Assembly (NCBI GenBank): GCA_030038035.1
Contig: JASHPP010000820.1
Location: 1 to 10,042 of the forward strand
Reading direction: 5' to 3'
DNA length: 10,042 nt
Source: Trebonia sp.
GTDB lineage: Bacteria > Actinomycetota > Actinomycetes > Streptosporangiales > Streptosporangiaceae
Shown here one piece after another: positions 1 through 6,463 of the stretch. The notes beneath the pieces are model-generated. The model saw nothing but the letters and a program-made list of their open reading frames with translations, searched no databases and was not told the DNA's origin. Position 1 is the stretch's first letter; every line of letters begins with the position of its first letter. Position numbers and translations under genes: made by a program.

Positions 1-1704
1 TGGCCGATGACGGTCTTCATGACGCCGGACGGCGAGCCCTTCTACTGCGGCACGTACTTCCCGCGGGCGCAGTTCGTCCAGCTCGTGACCGCGGTGGCCC
101 GTGCCTGGCAGCAGGACCGGGGGCAGGTCAACGAGCAGGCCGGGCGGATCTCGGCGGCGCTCGCGGAGAACGCCTCGGCCCTGTCGGGGCCCGGCGCGCC
201 CCCGGGGGAGGGTTCGCTCGCCGAGGTGACGGCCCGGGCAGTGGCGGGGCTCGAGGCGGGCTTCGACCGCAGCGCCGGCGGTTTCGGGCGGGCCCCCAAG
301 TTCCCGCCGTCGATGGTGCTCGAGTTCCTGCTGCGGCACCACAGCCGCACGGGGTCGCCTGCCGCCCTGTCGATGGCCGAGCGCACGTGCGAGGCGATGG
401 CCCGCGGCGGCATCTACGACCAGCTGGGCGGCGGGTTCGCCAGGTACAGCGTGGACGCGGCCTGGGTGGTGCCGCACTTTGAGAAGATGCTGTACGACAA
501 CGCGCTGCTCGCCCGCGGCTACGCGCACCTGTGGCGGCTCACCGGGTCGCCGCTGGCGCGCCGGGTGGCCGAGGAGACCTGCGACTTCCTCGTGCGTGAG
601 CTGTGCACGCCGGAAGGCGGGTTCGCGGCGTCGCTCGACGCGGACAGCGACGGCGCGGAGGGGGCGTTCTACGTGTGGACGCCGGTCCAACTGCGGGAGG
701 TGCTCGGCGGGCAGGACGCGGCGTTCGCGGCGGCTGTGTTCGGCGTGACCGACCGGGGCACGTTCGAGCGCGGCAGCTCGGTCCTGCAGCGTCGGTCCGA
801 GCCGCCCGGCGGGCCAGCAGGCGGCGAGCGGCTTGACCGGATACGCGGCGTCCTGCTGGCCGCCCGCGACGGGCGCATCAGGCCGGCCCGCGACGACAAG
901 GTGGTGGCCGCCTGGAACGGCATGGCGATCGCCGCGCTGGCCGAGGCCGGCCTGCTCTTCGGCCGGCGCGACCTGATTACCGCCGCCGCGGACGCGGCCG
1001 GGCTGCTGGTGTCGGTGCACGTCGCGGGGGCGCGCGTCACCCGGACGTCGCGGGACGGGGTGGCCGGGCCGAGCGCCGGGCTGCTCGAGGACTACGCGTG
1101 CGTGGCGTCCGGGCTGCTCGCCCTGTACGGGGTCACCGGGGTCGCGCGCTGGGCCCGCGTGGCCGGCCTGCTGCTCGACACCGTGCTGTCCGCGTTCGGC
1201 GACGGGGCGGGTGGCTTCTATGACACGGCCGATGACGGCGAGCGGCTGATCTTCCGGCCCGCCGACCCCGCCGACGGCGCCACCCCATCGGGCGCGTTCG
1301 CGGCGGCGGACGCGCTGCTCAGCTACGGCGCCCTCACCGGCTCGGCGCGGCACAGGGACGCCGCGGTCGCCGCGCTGGGCGTGCTGCCGCCGATCGCGGC
1401 CCGCTACCCGCGCGCGGCGGGGCAGGGCCTGTCGGTGGCCGAGGCGCTGCTGTCCGGCCCGGCCGAGATCGCGATCATCGGCCCGGACGACGACCCGCGC
1501 ACCCGCGACCTGCTGCGCACCGCGCTGCACCTGGCGCCGCCCGGCGCGGTCTTCGCGATCGGCTCCGGCGGGACGGAACCCGTCCCGCTGCTGGCCGGCC
1601 GCGGCCTGGTGGCCGGTGCGCCGGCGGCATACGTGTGCCGGGGCTTTACCTGCCAGGCCCCGGTCACCACGCTGGCGGCACTGCGGGACACGCTGCGGCG
1701 TTAG
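1..1704 (+). CDS. DUF255/YyaL family thioredoxin-domain protein, 5'-truncated
   Basis: The frame is open from base 1, and the first visible residues read W-P-M-T-V-F-M-T-P-D-G, the well-known motif just after the thioredoxin-like part of DUF255 (YyaL, SPATA20-like) proteins. Roughly the first 100 residues, including the CxxC-type motif expected there, lie upstream of the window, so the ATG at 7 is internal. The rest is intact. Numbered from that ATG: PFYCGTYFP at 11-19, GGFGRAPKFP at 91-100, then the QLGGGFARYSVD and PHFEKMLYDNALLARG blocks, SLDADSDGAEGAFYVW, and DDKVVAAWNGMA near 296-307. These blocks form the alpha/alpha-barrel half of the family. A C-x4-C pair (C544, C549) lies close to the C terminus. 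Members are cytoplasmic and their reaction is not established. The frame stops 24 bases before the next gene. Family assignment is firm; function is open. Confidence 0.93.
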   Translation, partial: WPMTVFMTPDGEPFYCGTYFPRAQFVQLVTAVARAWQQDRGQVNEQAGRISAALAENASALSGPGAPPGEGSLAEVTARAVAGLEAGFDRSAGGFGRAPKFPPSMVLEFLLRHHSRTGSPAALSMAERTCEAMARGGIYDQLGGGFARYSVDAAWVVPHFEKMLYDNALLARGYAHLWRLTGSPLARRVAEETCDFLVRELCTPEGGFAASLDADSDGAEGAFYVWTPVQLREVLGGQDAAFAAAVFGVTDRGTFERGSSVLQRRSEPPGGPAGGERLDRIRGVLLAARDGRIRPARDDKVVAAWNGMAIAALAEAGLLFGRRDLITAAADAAGLLVSVHVAGARVTRTSRDGVAGPSAGLLEDYACVASGLLALYGVTGVARWARVAGLLLDTVLSAFGDGAGGFYDTADDGERLIFRPADPADGATPSGAFAAADALLSYGALTGSARHRDAAVAALGVLPPIAARYPRAAGQGLSVAEALLSGPAEIAIIGPDDDPRTRDLLRTALHLAPPGAVFAIGSGGTEPVPLLAGRGLVAGAPAAYVCRGFTCQAPVTTLAALRDTLRR

Positions 1705-1712
1705 CGGGCCGC

Positions 1713-1719
1713 GGGAGGG
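1713..1719 (+). promoter_or_regulatory. Ribosome binding site of the NlpC/P60 gene
   Basis: GGGAGGG ends nine bases before GTG 1729. It fixes that start over ATG 1735 (15 bases away) and GTG 1807, which lacks a comparable site. This matters because the tandem TTA codons lie between 1729 and 1807. Confidence 0.6.
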
Positions 1720-1728
1720 ATCCGCCCG

Positions 1729-3177
1729 GTGAACATGCGGTATCCGCGCGCCGAACAGCCCGCCCGCGACTGGACGAACGGCCGATTATTACGGCATCGT
1801 GGGGCTGTGCACCTGACCGACGGAGGCGGCCGGCGCATCGCGCGGGCGATCAGGCGCTGCGAGCGGCGGCGGTTGGTGTCGGCGGGTGTGGCGCTGCTCG
1901 CGGCGGCGGGAACGCTGGCCGGGGTGCTCGTCGCGGTGATCACCGGCGCGCCGCGCGGTCAGCCGGACTCCGCAGGCGCCAGCCACGCCCACGCGAGTCA
2001 CGGGTCGGCCGCACCCGCCGCGCTCTCCCTCTTCGACCTGCCCAGGGTCCGGCCGTCCACCGGGGACGTGCCGGTCGCCCCCGGGCTGACCCTGGGGACG
2101 GGCGGGCACCTGCTGTCGGGCTCGGCCGTGCCGGCCGCCCGGCCGCCCGCGTCGCATCCGGCGGTGGCCCCGCTGCGCCGGCTGTTCCAGGCGGACCTGC
2201 TGATCGTGGCCCCGTTCTCGCTGTCCCACGAGCTGGCCGCCGCCATATCGAAGCTGCCCGGCGTGACCGCGACCGAGCAGATCGAGGCGGTGCGGATGCG
2301 GATCAACGGCTCGTACACCGCTGTCCTCGGGGTTGACCCGTCGGTGTTCCGCTCGTTCGCGGCACGGCCGACCGCCGCCTCGGACGCGCTCTGGGACGGC
2401 GTGGCCGACGGCGGGATCGCCGTCTCCTACACGATGGGCACGCTGGACAAGCTGCCGCTCGGCGGCACGGTCGTGGCGGCGGGGCGGAGGACGCAGCGGC
2501 TGCGCGTCGTGGCGTTCGGCACGATGGGCATCGGCGGGGTGAACGCGGTGGTGTCCGACGCGGTCGCCCGCGCGCTCGGCGCGCCGGCCGGCAACGCGAT
2601 CGTGGTCAGCGTCCGCAGCGGCGACTTCGCCGCCGCCGCGGCGGCGGCGGGACGGCTGATCCCGCGCGGTGCCAGCGTCGAGAAGCTGGTCTCGCTGGTC
2701 ACGATCGGCGCGAGCGGCCAGGACAGCGGCATGGCGGGCGCCGGGCCCGCTTCCGCGAGCGCGGTGCCGGCCGCGCAGGTCGACCTCATGCTGCAGGCCG
2801 CGATGAGCCGCCTCGGGATGCCGTACGTCTGGGGCGCGGCCGGCCCGACGTCGTTCGACTGCTCAGGCCTCGTCCAGTGGTCGTTCGCGCAGGCGGGGAT
2901 CGTCATGCCGCGCGTCGCGGCCGAACAGGCGCTCACCGGGCCGGCCGTCCCGGTGAGCCAGCTTGAGCCCGGCGACCTGCTGTTCTACCACACCGATCCC
3001 ACCGCTCCCACGTACATCTCCCATGTGGCGATCTACCTCGGCAACGGGTGGATGATCCAGGCGCCCGAGCCGGGCGAGGACGTCGAGGTGGTCCCGGCCG
3101 ACTTCGGCTCCGAGTTCGCCGGCGCGGTCCGGGTGAACGTCGCCGAGGCCGCCGCGGTCGCCGCCAGCCTCGCCTGA
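1729..3177 (+). CDS. Membrane-anchored NlpC/P60 peptidoglycan hydrolase with a MacB/FtsX-like middle domain
   Basis: A 482-residue protein starting at GTG 1729, supported by GGGAGGG at 1713-1719. A basic N terminus precedes one membrane segment (about 49-71), so the rest should lie outside the membrane. Residues about 345-475 are an NlpC/P60 cysteine peptidase: C378 in FDCSGLVQWSF, H432 in SHVAIYLGNG, and Q444 in MIQAPEPGE as the third polar residue. This family cuts stem-peptide bonds in peptidoglycan, commonly D-Glu/meso-DAP. Residues about 155-320 look like the extracytoplasmic core of MacB/FtsX-type ABC permeases: DLLIVAPFSL, LPGVTATEQIEAVR, AVLGVDPSVFR, GGIAVSYTMGTLDKLPLGGTV, then an RLRVVAFG strand and a VVSDAVARALGA helix. 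That reading is by pattern memory. Codons 20 and 21 are both TTA, the only in-frame TTA codons I found in the window. GTG 1807 is an alternative start that would omit them. The hydrolase call is firm; the middle domain is likely but unproven. Confidence 0.92.
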   Translation: MNMRYPRAEQPARDWTNGRLLRHRGAVHLTDGGGRRIARAIRRCERRRLVSAGVALLAAAGTLAGVLVAVITGAPRGQPDSAGASHAHASHGSAAPAALSLFDLPRVRPSTGDVPVAPGLTLGTGGHLLSGSAVPAARPPASHPAVAPLRRLFQADLLIVAPFSLSHELAAAISKLPGVTATEQIEAVRMRINGSYTAVLGVDPSVFRSFAARPTAASDALWDGVADGGIAVSYTMGTLDKLPLGGTVVAAGRRTQRLRVVAFGTMGIGGVNAVVSDAVARALGAPAGNAIVVSVRSGDFAAAAAAAGRLIPRGASVEKLVSLVTIGASGQDSGMAGAGPASASAVPAAQVDLMLQAAMSRLGMPYVWGAAGPTSFDCSGLVQWSFAQAGIVMPRVAAEQALTGPAVPVSQLEPGDLLFYHTDPTAPTYISHVAIYLGNGWMIQAPEPGEDVEVVPADFGSEFAGAVRVNVAEAAAVAASLA

Positions 3178-3289
3178 CCCGCCTGGTTCCCGCCAGCAGC
3201 CCAGAGGCGGATGGCGCGCAAGTGACCACGGATGCGCGTGATACCCCGCGCGGCCGCCCGCTGCCCGCGCTCGGTAAACGCCTCACGTG

Positions 3290-3317
3290 TTGACCGGCGC
3301 AGGTGGCGGTGTAAGCA
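3290..3317 (+). promoter_or_regulatory. Candidate promoter of the ribbon-helix-helix-like gene
   Basis: TTGACC at 3290-3295 matches five of six bases of the -35 consensus. After 16 bases comes TAAGCA at 3312-3317, an imperfect -10. Transcription would begin at or next to the A of ATG 3325, giving a leaderless or nearly leaderless message. This fits the lack of a purine-rich ribosome site close to that ATG. The -10 lies inside the palindrome at 3310-3325. Confidence 0.5.
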
Positions 3318-3325
3318 TGATTACA
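3310..3325. promoter_or_regulatory. Near-perfect 16-bp palindrome, candidate operator
   Basis: TGTAAGCATGATTACA reads the same on both strands at 14 of 16 positions: arms TGTAA and TTACA, core CATG, mismatches at the sixth and eleventh bases. It covers the putative -10 and its last base is the A of ATG 3325, where a bound protein would block initiation. I saw no second TGTAA or TTACA in the window. The regulator is unknown. The gene product itself is a candidate because it has a ribbon-helix-helix-like segment; CRP/FNR-like or GntR-like regulators are alternatives. Confidence 0.6.
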
Positions 3326-3981
3326 TGCATACAGCGCAAGACGACGACAACGGGGGCGGGGGCGGCATCGGCGAGCAGGTGCGCGGCTGGTTCGCGGGCC
3401 GGCTGCCGGACGAGTGGTTTACCGGGCCCCCGGAGGTGGTGGTCGACCGGGAGGAGATCACGGTCGTCGGGACGCTGCCAGCGCCCGCCAGCGCCAGCGC
3501 CGCCAGCGAGGCCGCCAGCGCCGCCGGGGCCGAACGCGCGGCCGGGGCCGCCGGGGCCGCCGAGGCCGAACGGGCCGCCGCCGCCGAGGGCAGGATCAAG
3601 CGGTTCCGCGAGGAGACGCGGGCGCGGCGGATCGACATCGCGCGCGAGGCCGAGCACCGGTTCCGGCGCAAGGTCGCCTGGGGGGTCCGCTGCGGCGACC
3701 GCGGCGAGATGTTCACCACGCTGTCCGTCCCTGTGATGACCCGGCTGCGCCAGTCCGAACGGCGAGTGCTCGACACCCTCGTGGACGCCGGCGTCGCCCG
3801 CAGCCGCAGCGACGCGCTCGCCTGGTGCGTGCGGCTGACCGGCGAGCACTCCGACGCGTGGCTGACCGAGCTGCGCGAGGCGCTGCGCCGGGTCGAGGAA
3901 GTGCGGTCGCAGGGGCCGGGCGGGAGCACGGCAGGGAACGCCGGCGCGGCCGCCGGCGCAGCCGGCGACGTAGCTTCTTAG
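3325..3981 (+). CDS. Unnamed actinobacterial protein with a ribbon-helix-helix-like segment
   Basis: A 218-residue protein from ATG 3325. I know of no assigned function. Residues 19-48 (VRGWFAGRLPDEWFTGPPEV and the following VDREEITVVG) are the compact part I recognise from uncharacterised actinobacterial relatives. Residues 52-88 are an alanine/glutamate-rich linker, followed by a charged helix (about 89-117). Residues 129-173 run as a short strand (MFTTLSVP), a helix (VMTRLRQSERRVLDTLVDAG), the turn VARSRS, and a helix (DALAWCVRLTGE). This order, with SRS-x-A at the second helix start, is the pattern of ribbon-helix-helix DNA-binding domains. A C-terminal helix (177-195) and an Ala/Gly-rich tail follow. 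An in-frame extension back to 3232 exists, but it would read through the promoter and palindrome, so I reject it. Gene call solid, fold inferred. Confidence 0.82.
   Translation: MHTAQDDDNGGGGGIGEQVRGWFAGRLPDEWFTGPPEVVVDREEITVVGTLPAPASASAASEAASAAGAERAAGAAGAAEAERAAAAEGRIKRFREETRARRIDIAREAEHRFRRKVAWGVRCGDRGEMFTTLSVPVMTRLRQSERRVLDTLVDAGVARSRSDALAWCVRLTGEHSDAWLTELREALRRVEEVRSQGPGGSTAGNAGAAAGAAGDVAS
3479..3592 (+). repeat. GCC/AGC-rich low-complexity tract inside a CDS
   Basis: Irregular repetition of GCCAGC, GCCGCC and GGGGCC units encodes the Ala/Ser/Glu linker (about residues 52-88) of the unnamed protein. Such tracts change length easily by slippage in GC-rich genomes, so linker length probably varies between strains. 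Confidence 0.6.
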
Positions 3982-4123
3982 CCAGTACTGAACGAGCCTG
4001 ACCGGACGCTGCGGGCTGCCTTCGAACACCCGGGGGACGCCACGCGATGTTGCCCTCGTCGGATACGGTGACTAGGGAAAATCAACGTGGCGAGCTTGGG
4101 TGCGCGCGAGCATGCCCGAGCGC

Positions 4124-4131
4124 GGGGAAGG
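4124..4131 (+). promoter_or_regulatory. Ribosome binding site deciding the cis-prenyltransferase start
   Basis: GGGGAAGG ends seven bases before ATG 4139. The in-frame alternatives GTG 4100 and ATG 4112 lack such a site, and the family begins its conserved sequence right after 4139 (MGLRDLAYRLYERRL). Confidence 0.65.
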
Positions 4132-4138
4132 TCGGTTC

Positions 4139-4900
4139 ATGGGACTGCGCGACCTGGCGTACCGGCTGTACGAGCGCAGGCTCGAGGCGTCGCTGTCAGG
4201 CAGGCCGATACCCCGGCATGTCGGCGTGATGTGCGACGGCAACCGGCGCTGGGCCCGCATGGCGGGCCACGCGGATGTGAGCAAGGGCCACCGCAAGGGC
4301 GCCGACAAGATCGTCGAGCTGCTTGCCTGGTGCAAACAGGCCGGCGTCGAGGTGGTCACGCTGTGGCTGCTGTCCACCGACAACCTCAGCCGGCCCAAGA
4401 AGGAACTCGAGGCCCTGCTGCCGATCATCGAGGACACGGTCAACGGCCTGGTCGACGAGCAGTGGCACGTGAACCCGATGGGCGCCCTTGACCTGCTGCC
4501 CGACCACACCGCGCGCATTCTCAAGCAGGCCGCGGAGACGACCGCGAATAATCCCGGCCTGCTCGTCAACGTGGCGGTCGGGTATGGCGGCAGGCGCGAG
4601 ATCGCCGACGCGGTCAGGTCACTGCTGATCGAGCACGCGAGCCGGGGTACCACGATCGAGCAGCTGGCCGAGGTCCTTGACGTCGAGCACATCGCCGAGC
4701 ACCTTTATACGGCGGGCCAGCCCGACCCGGATCTGGTCATCCGCACGAGCGGCGAACAGCGGCTCGGCGGATTCCTGCTCTGGCAGTCAACCCACTCTGA
4801 GTTCTATTTCTGCGACGCCTACTGGCCCGCCTTCCGCAAGGTCGACTTCCTGCGGGCGCTCCGCTCGTATTCCGAACGCAACCGCAGGTTTGGCGTATAG
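4139..4900 (+). CDS. uppS: Cis-prenyltransferase (isoprenyl diphosphate synthase), Rv1086-like
   Basis: A 253-residue enzyme, the normal length, adding isopentenyl diphosphate units in cis to an allylic diphosphate. Family signatures are complete: VMCDGNRRWARMAG with catalytic D33, N35 and R36/R37; LWLLSTDNLSRP near 75-86; VNVAVGYGGRREIADAVR at 143-160; and DLVIRTSGEQRLGGFLLWQS at 198-217 with R202, S204 and R208, followed by the metal-binding E221. YRLYERRL at the start, VGYGGRREI instead of the usual NYGGR, and the SGEQRLGGFLLWQS form match my memory of M. tuberculosis Rv1086, a short-chain (Z,E)-farnesyl diphosphate synthase, better than the long-chain Rv2361c or E. coli UppS. The product may therefore be a C15 primer for decaprenyl phosphate, the carrier for wall polymers. 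Chain length cannot be settled from sequence alone, so the symbol is used in its broad family sense. Confidence 0.95.
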   Translation: MGLRDLAYRLYERRLEASLSGRPIPRHVGVMCDGNRRWARMAGHADVSKGHRKGADKIVELLAWCKQAGVEVVTLWLLSTDNLSRPKKELEALLPIIEDTVNGLVDEQWHVNPMGALDLLPDHTARILKQAAETTANNPGLLVNVAVGYGGRREIADAVRSLLIEHASRGTTIEQLAEVLDVEHIAEHLYTAGQPDPDLVIRTSGEQRLGGFLLWQSTHSEFYFCDAYWPAFRKVDFLRALRSYSERNRRFGV

Positions 4901-4949
4901 GCAGCTCAGTTAACACGGCCGGGTACTTTCACGGGACCGAGAACACGGG

Positions 4950-4955
4950 TACCTT
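4950..4955 (+). promoter_or_regulatory. Possible -10 box for phoH2
   Basis: TACCTT fits the actinobacterial TANNNT -10 pattern. The bases 17 nucleotides upstream (TTTCAC, 4927-4932) match the -35 consensus poorly. Use of this box would give a 5' leader of nearly 190 bases containing the hairpins described for this gap. Weak call. Confidence 0.28.
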
Positions 4956-5136
4956 GAGTGGTGGCGGGCGGCTCTCCAGGTCGCCCCCGCGGGAGGCCCC
5001 CTGACGTCTGCACGTGCGACGCGAGGGCCGGTGCGGCCCTCGGAGGGCAGCCCCGGTCCATCCGACACGTCTCCCCCCGTTATCCAGGGGCCGGGCGTGT
5101 CCTGTCCGCGGCGCCGGTACCCAACTCCGGTCGCCC

Positions 5137-5143
5137 AGGGGAG
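5137..5143 (+). promoter_or_regulatory. Ribosome binding site of phoH2
   Basis: AGGGGAG ends five bases before GTG 5149. It selects that codon over the in-frame GTG at 5014, which would add 45 low-complexity residues ahead of the PIN domain, and over the out-of-frame ATG 5145, only one base away. Confidence 0.65.
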
Positions 5144-5148
5144 TATGC

Positions 5149-6453
5149 GTGGCCAACTCTGTGCACCGTCGTACCTATGTCCTCGACACGAGCGTCCTGC
5201 TCGCCGACCCGGCCGCCTGCACGCGATTCGACGAACATCACGTCGTGCTGCCGGTCGTGGTCGTCACCGAGCTTGAGGCGAAGCGTCACCATCCTGAGCT
5301 GGGCTACTTCGCCCGCCAGGCCCTCCGGTACCTCGATGACCTCCGGATCAAGTACGGTCGCCTGGACGCCGAGCTTCCGGTCGGACTGCTCGGCGGCACC
5401 GCGCGCGTGGAGCTCAACCACATCGATTCGCAGGTCCTCCCGGCCGGTTTCCGGCTCGGCGACAACGACACGCGAGTCCTGTCGGTCGCGCGCAGCCTCG
5501 CCGACGAGGGCCACGACGTGGTCCTGGTCAGCAAGGACCTGCCCCTGCGGGTCAAGGCGGCGTCCATCGGGATCGAGGCCCAGGAATACCGGGCAGAACT
5601 GCCCGTCGATTCCGGCTGGACTGGCATGGCCGAACTGTCCGTCACCAACGGCGAGGTAGAGGAACTGTACGAGCACGGCGTGCTTGACTGCGAGGCCGCC
5701 CGCGATTTCCCCTGTCACACAGGGCTCGTGCTGCACACCGGCAGCGCGAGCGCACTGGCCCGGGTCCGCCCGGACAAGAAGATCCAGCTGGTCCGCGGCG
5801 ACCGTGAGGCGTTCGGCCTGCACGGCCGGTCCGCCGAACAGCGCGTGGCCCTCGACCTGCTCCTCGACCCGGACGTGGGGATCGTCAGCATGGGCGGCCG
5901 GGCGGGGACGGGCAAGTCGGCGCTGGCGCTTTGCGCCGGCCTCGAGGCGGTCATGGAGCGCCGCCAGCACCGCAAGGTCCTTGTCTTCCGGCCGCTGTAC
6001 GCGGTCGGCGGCCAGGATCTCGGCTACCTGCCAGGGTCCGAGGCCGACAAGATGAACCCGTGGGCCCAGGCGGTCTACGACACGCTGTCGGCGCTGACCA
6101 CGCGGGACCTGATCGACGAGGTGCTCGCGCGCGACATGTTCGAGGTGCTGCCGCTCACGCACATCCGCGGGCGCTCGCTGCACGACGCGTTCGTGATCGT
6201 GGACGAGGCGCAGTCGCTGGAGCGCGGCGTGCTGCTCACCGTGCTGTCGCGGATCGGCACCGGGTCCCGGGTCGTGCTCACGCACGACATCGCGCAGCGG
6301 GACAACCTGCGCGTCGGCCGCCACGACGGCGTGGTCGCGGTGATCGAGAAGCTCAAGGGGCACCCGCTGTTCGCGCACGTCACGCTCACCCGATCGGAAC
6401 GATCCGCGATCGCTGCGCTCGTTACCGACCTGCTGGAGGATCCCGCCCTCTAA
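5149..6453 (+). CDS. phoH2: PhoH2-type PIN ribonuclease-PhoH ATPase fusion
   Basis: From GTG 5149 the protein has 434 residues, the usual PhoH2 size. Residues 8-150 are a PIN nuclease domain with its acidic metal ligands in place: D13 in [10 protein letters not shown]41 in VTELEAKR, D105 and D107 in LGDNDTRVL, and D130 in [10 protein letters not shown] linker (about 155-215) leads to the PhoH P-loop ATPase: [20 protein letters not shown] near 217-236, Walker A GRAGTGKS at 250-257, [18 protein letters not shown] at 279-296, Walker B FVIVDEAQ at 348-355, and [12 protein letters not shown] at 375-386. Mycobacterial PhoH2 is reported as an RNA helicase and ribonuclease paired with an upstream antitoxin, PhoAT; I could not identify a convincing PhoAT here. 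All catalytic motifs look intact, so it should be active. It stops ten bases before the glycosyltransferase start. Confidence 0.95.
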   Translation: MANSVHRRTYVLDTSVLLADPAACTRFDEHHVVLPVVVVTELEAKRHHPELGYFARQALRYLDDLRIKYGRLDAELPVGLLGGTARVELNHIDSQVLPAGFRLGDNDTRVLSVARSLADEGHDVVLVSKDLPLRVKAASIGIEAQEYRAELPVDSGWTGMAELSVTNGEVEELYEHGVLDCEAARDFPCHTGLVLHTGSASALARVRPDKKIQLVRGDREAFGLHGRSAEQRVALDLLLDPDVGIVSMGGRAGTGKSALALCAGLEAVMERRQHRKVLVFRPLYAVGGQDLGYLPGSEADKMNPWAQAVYDTLSALTTRDLIDEVLARDMFEVLPLTHIRGRSLHDAFVIVDEAQSLERGVLLTVLSRIGTGSRVVLTHDIAQRDNLRVGRHDGVVAVIEKLKGHPLFAHVTLTRSERSAIAALVTDLLEDPAL

Positions 6454-6456
6454 ACT
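6451..6456 (+). promoter_or_regulatory. -10 box for a leaderless glycosyltransferase message
   Basis: TAAACT fits TANNNT and is seven bases before GTG 6464, so transcription could begin on the start codon. It overlaps the phoH2 stop codon TAA. No good -35 is visible, and no ribosome site precedes GTG 6464, which supports leaderless use. Confidence 0.5.
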
Positions 6457-6463
6457 GCAAGCC

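Larger units (their letters stand above)
4901..5148 (+). other. GC-rich intergenic leader of phoH2 with several potential hairpins
   Basis: No gene I would accept lies in this stretch. It holds a perfect 9-bp stem with a 3-base loop at 5022-5042 (arms CGAGGGCCG and CGGCCCTCG). Further on, GACACG pairs with a distant CGTGTC around an inner CCCC/GGGG pair (about 5064-5102), and GGCGCCGG can pair with CCGG-t-CGCC just before the ribosome binding site (about 5110-5135). No T-tract follows any stem, so these are not typical intrinsic terminators. Several small open frames cross it, as expected at this GC content. Confidence 0.45.

Noticed and set aside
2629..2651. GCC/GCG inverted repeat inside the hydrolase gene
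   Set aside because: It encodes an alanine run and is self-complementary only because of GC-triplet composition; it is mid-gene and not followed by a T-tract.
3232..3324. Upstream extension of the ribbon-helix-helix-like gene
   Set aside because: It would translate the -35, -10 and palindrome, and its residues are Arg/Cys-rich without similarity to the family start.
3283..4029. Minus-strand frames opposite the ribbon-helix-helix-like gene
   Set aside because: Repetitive Gly/Pro/Arg/Ser composition mirrors the GCC-rich linker on the plus strand; no start signal and no domain.
3982..4138. Gap before the cis-prenyltransferase, checked for a terminator and promoter
   Set aside because: TACGGT at 4064-4069 could be a -10, but no -35 at suitable spacing and no terminator hairpin were seen, so no site is called.
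5014..5148. In-frame N-terminal extension of PhoH2 from GTG 5014
   Set aside because: It encodes low-complexity residues before the PIN domain, crosses the hairpin region, and ignores the good ribosome site ahead of GTG 5149.
5031..5276. Small frame of 81 codons overlapping the phoH2 start, considered as a PhoAT antitoxin
   Set aside because: Its composition (Pro/Arg/Ser-rich) looks like shadow sequence, it overlaps phoH2 by well over 100 bases, and no ribosome site precedes it.
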